Below, one piece after another: positions 1 through 6,209 of a DNA stretch of 11,039 bases. The stretch spans positions 1 through 11,039 of the forward strand of contig JAGOBX010000071.1 of assembly GCA_017999075.1 (NCBI GenBank). The letters run 5' to 3'. The notes beneath the pieces were generated by a model. That model had not been told where the DNA came from. It saw only the letters and a list, made by a program, of their open reading frames with translations, and searched no databases. Within the stretch, counting starts at the first letter, position 1. Each line of letters begins with the position of its first letter. The position numbers were made by a program, and so were the translations under genes. Origin of the DNA: Candidatus Babelota bacterium. Its GTDB lineage: Bacteria; JAGOBX01.

Positions 1-805
1 CAGCTGCTATATGCATCGGACCGCTGTCATTTGTTAAAAAAAAAGAACACAATTTTATAGATGAGAACAATTCCTGCAAACTTGTTTTTCCAATCAAATT
101 AATTAAATTTATTTTTCTGTCAACAGATCTTAAAATATTATCACCTATTGAAACTTCATTTTTCGAACCAAATAAAACAGGTATTATATTTGTATTTTTT
201 AAACAAAAATAATTTATAACTTCAGCAAAATATTCAGGAAGCCATCGTTTAGCTGGACCGAACGCTGCTCCAGGATTTATCCCCAAATATTTTTTATTAT
301 TAAATATAAACCATTTTTTTTTTACTGCGCTGTCGATTTCTTCAATAGTGTTCAAAAATATTTTAGGTGTGTCAATTTTTTTTCCAAAATTGGCATACGC
401 AAGCTCAAGGTGTAAAAAAACTTGATGTTGGGATTTTATTTTTTCAGTTAATTTTACAGGATTTGATAAAAAAAATTTTCTGTATTGTGTAGCCCATCCG
501 CTGATTTTTTTTACATTTCCAAGTTTAAAAATAATTGCAGACGATAAAGATTTAGGAAGCAATATACCGTTTTCAAACTTTTGTTCACGCAGGTATTTTA
601 TCAATCCAATCTTATTTTTCTTATCATCAATTTCAATAACCGTATCAATATAATTATTATTTTTATATACTTCAGCAACCCAAGGTCTACTTATAACAGT
701 AATTTTAATTTCAGGATCACTTTTTTTAAGGCTTTCAAAAAATGGAGATGACATAACCGCATCTCCTATCCAATTCAATCCTTTTACTACTATTCTGCTA
801 TCCAT
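1..805 (-). CDS. waaF: Lipopolysaccharide heptosyltransferase II (GT9), 3' end cut by window edge
   Basis: Glycosyltransferase family 9 enzyme. In characterised members it adds the second L-glycero-D-manno-heptose of the LPS inner core from an ADP-heptose donor at the cytoplasmic face. The visible 268 residues carry the family's landmarks: KGLNWIGDAVMSSP at residues 8-21, with D15 matching the conserved N-terminal Asp proposed as catalytic base; LLPKSLSSA (82-90); INPGAAFGPAKRWLPEYF (176-193); LIGKTSLQEL (237-246); and the nucleotide-sugar site TNDSGPMHIAA (258-268), whose NDSGPMH form points to WaaF rather than WaaC. Members have about 340 residues, so roughly 70-80 C-terminal residues lie outside. 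The ATG at 805 places the NWIGD motif at the usual distance, but no good Shine-Dalgarno precedes it. It starts 29 nt after the tRNA with no terminator seen between, so co-transcription is likely. The frame is open throughout despite A9 and A10 coding-strand runs. Heptosyltransferase identity is firm; the exact acceptor is inferred. Confidence 0.92.
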   Translation of the reverse strand, partial: MDSRIVVKGLNWIGDAVMSSPFFESLKKSDPEIKITVISRPWVAEVYKNNNYIDTVIEIDDKKNKIGLIKYLREQKFENGILLPKSLSSAIIFKLGNVKKISGWATQYRKFFLSNPVKLTEKIKSQHQVFLHLELAYANFGKKIDTPKIFLNTIEEIDSAVKKKWFIFNNKKYLGINPGAAFGPAKRWLPEYFAEVINYFCLKNTNIIPVLFGSKNEVSIGDNILRSVDRKINLINLIGKTSLQELFSSIKLCSFFLTNDSGPMHIAA

Positions 806-834
806 TAAACAATTGATAAAATCCTGATAAGATA

Positions 835-925
835 TGGCGGAGAAGTAGGGATTCGAACCCCAGGAGGACTCATCGCCCTCAACGGTTTTCAAGACCGCCG
901 CCTTAAACCGCTCGGCCACTTCTCC
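835..925 (-). tRNA. tRNA-Ser (anticodon UGA), CCA encoded
   Basis: A class II tRNA with a long variable arm. The acceptor stem GGAGAAG (919-925) pairs with CTTCTCC (839-845), followed by discriminator G at 838 and a genome-encoded CCA at 835-837. The D-arm reads TGGCCGAGCGGTTTAAGGC, the anticodon loop CTTGAAA gives UGA (reads UCA, and by wobble UCG), and the variable arm is about 20 nt. The T-arm has GGTTCGAATCC. The total is 91 nt including CCA. It is driven by the promoter at 993-1020 and is followed after 29 nt by the heptosyltransferase gene on the same strand. Confidence 0.97.
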
Positions 926-992
926 GAATTTAGTTTATATTTTATTCGCAAAAAAATCTTAAAATTATAAAATTTTCAGCTAATTTAATAAA

Positions 993-1020
993 ATTATATA
1001 AAAAATAATCTGTTTGTCAA
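993..1020 (-). promoter_or_regulatory. Sigma70-type promoter for tRNA-Ser
   Basis: On the minus strand a perfect TTGACA -35 box (1015-1020) is separated by 16 nt from a perfect TATAAT -10 box (993-998). Transcription would begin near 986, leaving a leader of about 60 nt before the tRNA 5' end at 925. This is the only full-consensus promoter I found in the window, and it fits a stable-RNA gene. The start site itself is inferred. Confidence 0.75.
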
Positions 1021-1021
1021 G

Positions 1022-1062
1022 CGGTTTTTAAAGTTTTTTAAGTTTTTAACTTTTTAACTTTT
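1022..1062 (-). promoter_or_regulatory. Phased A-tract / UP-like element upstream of the tRNA promoter
   Basis: Read on the minus strand, this stretch is a series of A4-A6 tracts separated by GTT, GTT, CTT and CTTT, spaced about 8-10 nt apart, ending just before the -35 box. Such tracts bend DNA, and A-rich sequence here is typical of UP elements that contact the RNA polymerase alpha subunit at stable-RNA promoters. The same bases also form inverted repeats: AAAGTT at 1030-1035 with AACTTT at 1056-1061, and AAGTT at 1040-1044 with AACTT at 1048-1052. The T-run context fits no clear terminator. The function is inferred. Confidence 0.4.
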
Positions 1063-1100
1063 CATTAAATCAGTGATATGAAAATATAATTCAACCAAAC

Positions 1101-1124
1101 AAAATAAACTCCAGGATTTATTTT
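1101..1124 (-). terminator. Possible weak terminator after the surface-protein gene unit
   Basis: An 8-bp perfect stem, AAAATAAA paired with TTTATTTT, flanks an 8-nt loop. It lies 42 nt downstream of the beta-barrel gene's stop codon. On the minus strand it runs into T-rich sequence (TTTATTTTGTTTGG) but lacks a GC-rich stem and an uninterrupted U-tract, so it is a poor canonical terminator. It is the best candidate for a boundary between this unit and the tRNA promoter. The rest of 926-1166 holds only the tRNA promoter region; I see no small gene there. Confidence 0.35.
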
Positions 1125-1166
1125 CCTTACCTTACTATGTGTTCATATAGTTTTTGGTAAAAATAT

Positions 1167-3227
1167 TTAAAAGACGTACGTCATATTTAATTGATAATTA
1201 TGTACTTTATAGGGAGTTTCTCCTCCTGTCTGTCTATCATTTTTATAAGTCAATCTCAATGAATTTTTAGTTGAAATATAATATTTGAATTCAAACTTGT
1301 TATTAAAAGAACGTTCTGAAACATCATAAATTTTATTATATTTGTATCCTAAGCTTACTAACATTAACAGTTTTTTAGGAAACAACGTAAAATTAAAATC
1401 CGTATTTGCCATATAAAACCTGTTTGATCCGTCATAATATTCCGATTTGGAACCTAGTAAATAACTTGAAACAGCTATTTGATCTGATAAAAATTTATCA
1501 TTATATGTCAGTGATATACTTTTAGAATTCATATCACCGTCATCTCCAGTTTTATCCGCAGTGTTTGAATAATTGCCTGATACAATTAATTTTCCCGCAC
1601 CTCTGTTAACGCGTCTTGAATAAGCAAGTTTCAAACTTGTTTTAAATTTTTTCATATATCCATCTTCACTGTCAGATTTTTTCAAATATGCAGTAAACGC
1701 TATATTTTCATTATCATTGATTTGAAAATTCGAAGTATTATTGTATATCCAATAACTGCTTTTCAATTTATTGGTATCAGGTTCCAATTCATCGTATATT
1801 TCAAAATAACCCTGAAAATTATATTTATCAACAGAATATTCGTAGTCCAGAATAAATCCGTCATATCCCGTATAATTAGAATTTAAATAAGGATTTCCAG
1901 CAGTATAATAATTATTTCCGAATTTTTTATATTGAAGTTTAGTGCGTGCGTTTGAAGTTAAATTATATGTCATTTCCGTTTTTAATGCATAATCCGAAAC
2001 ATTCGAATTATTATAATAAAAACTGTCTCCGTCATTTTTTAATATTGAATTAGAATATTCTAAACTAAACGCCGAATTATTTCCTAACGCTTTTGTTACA
2101 TATTCTGCAGAATATACATAATTGTCTATCGGTCCCATAAAAGGAGTCCCTGTATCCAAAGAATTTTTATCATCGTTGGCGCCGAACATAGTCAAATTAA
2201 ACCTGTGCTGCTTTATAAATTCCACGCTTGTTCTTAAGCCGTAAATATACTGCTGAAATTCAGGAGTTGAATTTTTATCTGTAATCTTTTCGTATTGATT
2301 AGATACCCCCGCAAAAAATTCTCCGTTATATTTTTCCGAAAAGTAAATAAATTGCGCACCTTCAATTTTGTTATTTGATAAAGTATAATCGCTGTATTGA
2401 GGATAATATTGCCCTATTATATATTTTTTATCAGGATCTGTAAATTCAAACCTTAATGATTCAAATTGCAATTTTTTCTGCTGACGCCTGTCATTATAAG
2501 AATTCACCATTATTCCTGAAAATTGAGTTTTGCTAAGATTTCCTGATGCAACATATCCTGTTTTAAAAGTCGAACCTTTATCATAATTCACATTATTCCC
2601 AGAGTTATCTATAGAAACATATTCAATTTCCGTAAATACAGAACCAGATATCTGCGATTTTGAAGAATAATCTTCCTTTATTTTTTTACTATGTTCTGAA
2701 ACAGCGTTATAAATATTTCTGTCCGAATTATTTATCAAATAAATTATTTTTTCAAACGAATCTATTTCTTTTACAAATTTTGATGTTGATTCATGATAAT
2801 TTAAATATTTATCATAATATTTCTTGAATTTTTCCAGATATAAGGAATTATTCCCGGTATTGTAATAATCATTCTGGGACAATACCGAAAGATAATAATA
2901 TGCGCTTCCTTTTTCTCCATCATATGTATCTTTCTTTTTAGTTACCAATTCATATAAAAATTTCGCTGTGTCATAATCTCCAAATAATCTGTATATATGC
3001 GCAGCAGTCAAATAATCCTGAGTTTTTATTTTTTCTTTATTTTTACGGATATCTTCAATAAATTTTTTAATATTCTCTATATTAGTTTTTTCAGATTCAA
3101 TTATTTCCGAATTGTTTATACTGCCTCTATTTTCCTCAGTTTGAGAAAAAAGATTTTGACAATATAAAAATATTATTAAAGATGATATTATACTTATTTT
3201 TAAAAATTTATGATGTTTTATTGTCAT
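1167..3227 (-). CDS. Outer-membrane beta-barrel protein with N-terminal TPR-like helical domain
   Basis: I do not recognise a named family. A Sec signal peptide spans residues 1-29 (basic start, hydrophobic ISIISSLIIFLY, then NLFSQ just before the likely cleavage site). Residues about 40-185 are charged and helical with a TPR-like stretch (TAAHIYRLFGDYDTAKFLYE, 74-93), expected in the periplasm. From about residue 193 to the end (686) the sequence alternates aromatic/polar beta-strands with short turns rich in N, D, G and S, and ends in Tyr-Val-Phe. A terminal Phe on an aromatic strand is the usual recognition signal for the BAM complex. About 490 barrel residues suggest a large barrel, perhaps 20 or more strands, although I cannot count them reliably. 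The ATG at 3227 has AAGGGA (3237-3242) 9 nt upstream. It lies 27 nt after the FecR gene and is probably the last gene of the unit. Helical periplasmic domain plus barrel resembles exopolysaccharide or protein exporters in layout only. Confidence 0.8.
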   Translation of the reverse strand: MTIKHHKFLKISIISSLIIFLYCQNLFSQTEENRGSINNSEIIESEKTNIENIKKFIEDIRKNKEKIKTQDYLTAAHIYRLFGDYDTAKFLYELVTKKKDTYDGEKGSAYYYLSVLSQNDYYNTGNNSLYLEKFKKYYDKYLNYHESTSKFVKEIDSFEKIIYLINNSDRNIYNAVSEHSKKIKEDYSSKSQISGSVFTEIEYVSIDNSGNNVNYDKGSTFKTGYVASGNLSKTQFSGIMVNSYNDRRQQKKLQFESLRFEFTDPDKKYIIGQYYPQYSDYTLSNNKIEGAQFIYFSEKYNGEFFAGVSNQYEKITDKNSTPEFQQYIYGLRTSVEFIKQHRFNLTMFGANDDKNSLDTGTPFMGPIDNYVYSAEYVTKALGNNSAFSLEYSNSILKNDGDSFYYNNSNVSDYALKTEMTYNLTSNARTKLQYKKFGNNYYTAGNPYLNSNYTGYDGFILDYEYSVDKYNFQGYFEIYDELEPDTNKLKSSYWIYNNTSNFQINDNENIAFTAYLKKSDSEDGYMKKFKTSLKLAYSRRVNRGAGKLIVSGNYSNTADKTGDDGDMNSKSISLTYNDKFLSDQIAVSSYLLGSKSEYYDGSNRFYMANTDFNFTLFPKKLLMLVSLGYKYNKIYDVSERSFNNKFEFKYYISTKNSLRLTYKNDRQTGGETPYKVHNYQLNMTYVF

Positions 3228-3254
3228 TATCCTTGATCCCTTAAATTAATTTTA

Positions 3255-4835
3255 TTATCTAATTTCCAAATTAACAGTTTTCGTTGAAACATTTTCAGCG
3301 CGGTCAGAAGCTTTTACTGTAATATTCTGGTATATTGTCATATTTTTTTTGTGACCTGGAGGAGCAGGCGGCAAATCCGGTCTGATAATATTCAACCTTG
3401 CTTCCCATACTTGATATGAATCTTTTTCATTTCCTTCAACACGTTTAAATGAAATATTATTAGATTCAACTTTATAAACTCCGCTGGTAGGTTCAGAATC
3501 TCTGATTTTCAAGGTTACAATATTATCTGTTACAACAGAAACAACATCAATCTCAGGAGCAAATGAATCAAGTTTTTGAATTTTTCTATCAACCTTTTTT
3601 CTGCCCGCTAAATAATAAACATATTGATTTTCTCCTGATTCAATTCCATTTCTTGAACCTTTAATCCTTACTTTTATATTTGCACTTTTTTCTTCTGCGC
3701 TTATATCAAGAGTATTTTCTCCCTGTTCTAAAATCCAGCTGTATTTTATATTAGAACTAGAGCCTGGCAATTCATCGTTATTCAATTTTACAGAAAAAAG
3801 ATTATCAGGTAATTTCAAAGTTATCGAATTAATTCTAAAAATACCGGCACTGTTTGTTCTCCCGAAATATTCCAATGATTCGTTTTCAACAATTATTGTA
3901 ACTGTTATTTCTCCTTCTATTCCTTCGCCTTCATTGTTTCTCCATTCTCCTGAAATATCAGGAATAATTACCTGTTTGGCAAATACTGCAGTACCTGCTA
4001 TTTCTACCTGTTTTTTATTAGTCCATTCTAAAATGTTAGAACTCGTAATATTTATAGAAGCCTCTGCTCCGCGGTTAATAACACTGTTAGCAGCAGGGAA
4101 ATTAATTCTTGGTGAAGGAAGTTTACCGTATTGTTCTTGTTCAAAATTCTGTAAGGCTTCAATTGAACTTGTCTGTATATCCGGTGAAACAGAACCTGCG
4201 TCAAGTCTGCTTTCTTCTTCTTCTTTTAATTTTTTCTGTTCTTCAAACATTTGCATATCGGTTTTTAATGAAATAGGCAAAAGCGTTTCCCCTTCTTTGG
4301 CTGTTTCTTTTTTACTTATAGTACCCCGCTTACTTACTGCTATTTTTTCCGATTTGTTCAAAATAGTGTTTTTCCCATACGCTTCTATTTCAACAGTTCC
4401 ATCTATAACAAGAAACTTTGATCCGTCAAATCCGTCAGCAACCTCAAAATCTGTTCCTCGCACTCCGGCTACTGCTACTGGAGTAATTATTGTAAAACTG
4501 CTTCCCTGATTTATTTTTTTCATTACATTAGCTCGAACTCCTCCAAAATTTATTTTTAAATCAGGTGACGCAGTTGTTCCTGAAACAGTCACTACAGAAT
4601 TTTCTACAATTTTTAAAACGCTTCCATCGTCAAGTTTTACTATAGCAGACGATGCAAGAAATGTTTTTATAACATCGCCATTTTCAATTTTCATATTTAA
4701 ATAAGCATGTGCCCAGCCGCTGCCTTTTTTTTGTATCTGGACATCACCTTCAACAAAATTCAGTATTCCGCCTGCTAACAATTGTATTTCCAGCATAATC
4801 AGAAAAATAATATTTAAAATACATATTTTTTTCAT
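3255..4835 (-). CDS. Secreted FecR-domain protein with C-terminal Ig-like modules
   Basis: The signal peptide spans residues 1 to about 22 (MKKICILNIIFLIMLEIQLLAGG). A FecR domain covers about 25-155: the GDVIKTFLASSAIVKLDDGS segment (53-72), then TPVAVAGVRGTDFEV (118-132) and FLVIDGTVEIEAYG (141-154), the classic FecR beta-rich core. A charged, probably coiled-coil linker (194-212, EEQKKLKEEEESR) follows, then two or more Ig-like beta modules at about 240-400 and 425-526; the last ends KASDRAENVSTKTVNLEIR. Classical FecR is an inner-membrane anti-sigma regulator with an N-terminal cytoplasmic segment and a partner FecI sigma factor. Here the FecR domain follows a signal peptide directly and no sigma gene is near, so signalling in the FecI/FecR sense is unlikely. 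A structural or ligand-binding periplasmic role is more plausible. The ATG is one base after the PorV-like gene's TAA, and its GGAG (4845-4848, 9-nt spacer) lies inside that gene, so translation is probably coupled. Confidence 0.88.
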   Translation of the reverse strand: MKKICILNIIFLIMLEIQLLAGGILNFVEGDVQIQKKGSGWAHAYLNMKIENGDVIKTFLASSAIVKLDDGSVLKIVENSVVTVSGTTASPDLKINFGGVRANVMKKINQGSSFTIITPVAVAGVRGTDFEVADGFDGSKFLVIDGTVEIEAYGKNTILNKSEKIAVSKRGTISKKETAKEGETLLPISLKTDMQMFEEQKKLKEEEESRLDAGSVSPDIQTSSIEALQNFEQEQYGKLPSPRINFPAANSVINRGAEASINITSSNILEWTNKKQVEIAGTAVFAKQVIIPDISGEWRNNEGEGIEGEITVTIIVENESLEYFGRTNSAGIFRINSITLKLPDNLFSVKLNNDELPGSSSNIKYSWILEQGENTLDISAEEKSANIKVRIKGSRNGIESGENQYVYYLAGRKKVDRKIQKLDSFAPEIDVVSVVTDNIVTLKIRDSEPTSGVYKVESNNISFKRVEGNEKDSYQVWEARLNIIRPDLPPAPPGHKKNMTIYQNITVKASDRAENVSTKTVNLEIR

Positions 4836-4836
4836 T

Positions 4837-6138
4837 TTATTTTACTCCGTTGTTATTTTGTTTTAAAAGTTTTAACGATTTTTCAGCAATAATATTGGTT
4901 GGTTCTATTTGTAAAATTATATGATATTCGTTTATCGCAGCTTTATAATTTCCTAACATTGCATGACAGTATGCCATCCATAATCTTGCATTTATATGAT
5001 ACGGATTTATTTGAACTGCACTATTGAATAACAGTAACGCATTAAAATAATCTTTTTTCAAATAAACTCTATACCCTGATTTCATCAATTCATTCAATTC
5101 TATAAAATTATTTTTTTGATATATTGAACTGTTTTCTTGTTTTATTTCATATGAACTGTTATTTTTTATTGTGTTATCAGCAAGTTCAGATGACTTTCCA
5201 AATGAATAGTCTATTGAAAATTTATGACTGTTACCAAAATCTCCAAACGGTTCGTATGCATAATCAATATTTAATTTATCAAGTTTAAATCCCAATCCGA
5301 AAACCAAACCATTGTCTGTCTCATTTACTGAATTATATCCGCATCTAAATGATATTAAACTTAACGGATTTATTTCTGTTCCTAAGCAATAATCCAATTT
5401 TTCATTTTTCGTATAAATTATATCCCCATTCAAAGTAATAAATTCTTTATCAAACAAATTTGTTGTAAACCCTGTTTTTATCTGAATCGGAAGCGGTTCA
5501 CTTTTTTGATCAAATTTAAGTTTCGTCCCTAAATTAAATATGCCTGCTCCAACTTTTATATTATTTTTAAGTTTAATTATCATCCCGAAATCTATTGCTA
5601 TAGCCGCAGCCTTATATCCATATATTTTCTGACTTATATATTTTCCTGATATCCCGAATAAAAATTTTTTTCCTTTTTTTATTGAATAACTTGTCTGTAA
5701 CGTTAAATCAGAACCTTTAAACTTTTCATTTGTTTTAGCGTCAGCCCAAGGATTTGAAGGGTCCAACGCGTATATAGTAACATCTTCTTCTCCGTAATTG
5801 CCATAATTAACCGAAAACGCAGCATAATGATTTTTTTCAAATGCCGGCATCCCCACAGAAACATAATTAATTTTTATATCTTCAGCCAATGTATGATGCA
5901 TAAAACCAAGTTTTATCGAATCTAAATCAGCAAGTCCAGCCGGATTACGGTTAGAAGAAAATATATCCCCGCTTACAGCAGTATATGCTCCGCCTAAACT
6001 TATTGATCTGGCTCCTGCTCCAAATAACAAAAACTCTCCTGCATTCAAACCATTATTATAATTTTTAGAATTAATAGCCGTTTTCTCAATAGCTATTAAA
6101 ATAATCACTGATAAAAACAGCGCTATTATTTTATTCAT
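4837..6138 (-). CDS. PorV/PorQ-like outer-membrane protein fused to C-terminal TPRs
   Basis: The signal peptide covers residues 1 to about 23. Residues 30-70 show the family signature: GARSISLGGAYTAVSGD (42-58), then NRNPAGLADL (63-72). A FadL-like 14-strand-type barrel follows to about residue 314, closing with SHKFSIDYSFG (304-314). In type IX secretion, PorV shuttles cargo with C-terminal sorting domains at the outer membrane; many phyla without proven T9SS carry relatives of unknown role. Unusually, a 30-residue linker leads to two TPR-like repeats (about 350-417; YFNALLLFNSAVQINPYHIN and YKAAINEYHIILQIEPTN). These would sit in the periplasm if the barrel closes normally. The ATG at 6138 has AAAGG (6147-6151) 8 nt upstream. 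It is 71 nt downstream of the giant Ig protein and one base before the FecR gene, which suggests a shared job in exporting or anchoring the giant protein (inference). Confidence 0.88.
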   Translation of the reverse strand: MNKIIALFLSVIILIAIEKTAINSKNYNNGLNAGEFLLFGAGARSISLGGAYTAVSGDIFSSNRNPAGLADLDSIKLGFMHHTLAEDIKINYVSVGMPAFEKNHYAAFSVNYGNYGEEDVTIYALDPSNPWADAKTNEKFKGSDLTLQTSYSIKKGKKFLFGISGKYISQKIYGYKAAAIAIDFGMIIKLKNNIKVGAGIFNLGTKLKFDQKSEPLPIQIKTGFTTNLFDKEFITLNGDIIYTKNEKLDYCLGTEINPLSLISFRCGYNSVNETDNGLVFGLGFKLDKLNIDYAYEPFGDFGNSHKFSIDYSFGKSSELADNTIKNNSSYEIKQENSSIYQKNNFIELNELMKSGYRVYLKKDYFNALLLFNSAVQINPYHINARLWMAYCHAMLGNYKAAINEYHIILQIEPTNIIAEKSLKLLKQNNNGVK

Positions 6139-6151
6139 TTTAAATACCTTT

Positions 6152-6183
6152 AAAAAAAATTTTAATTTTTATAACTTAAAATT
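6152..6183 (-). terminator. AT-only hairpin plus T-run between giant gene and PorV-like gene
   Basis: On the minus strand, AATTTTAA (6176-6183) and TTAAAATT (6158-6165) form a perfect 8-bp stem around a 10-nt loop, directly followed by six further T residues (6152-6157). This has terminator shape but no GC in the stem, so it may be only a partial terminator or attenuator that sets expression ratios between the giant gene and the genes after it. It ends just before the PorV-like gene's AAAGG ribosome-binding site. In such AT-rich DNA a chance palindrome is possible. Confidence 0.35.
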
Positions 6184-6209
6184 CAGCAAATATAATTTTA
6201 AAACATTAC

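Noticed and set aside
34-50. Suspected frameshift in the heptosyltransferase at the homopolymer
   Set aside because: Counting nine A residues on the plus strand keeps the frame: codons run through to TNDSGPMHIAA, and 268 codons plus one base account exactly for 805 nt.
1030-1061. Nested AAGTT/AACTT inverted repeats as an intrinsic terminator
   Set aside because: Stems are only 5-6 AT-rich pairs broken by T-T mismatches, and on the minus strand they are followed by A residues rather than T residues. An A-tract upstream element fits better.
3934-4509. A 191-codon open frame on the plus strand
   Set aside because: It lies wholly antisense to the FecR gene, has no credible family features, and reflects codon bias of the real gene on the other strand.
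3255-4835. FecI/FecR-type iron signalling operon
   Set aside because: No sigma factor gene, no TonB-dependent receptor signature in the neighbouring barrels, and no cytoplasmic anti-sigma segment.
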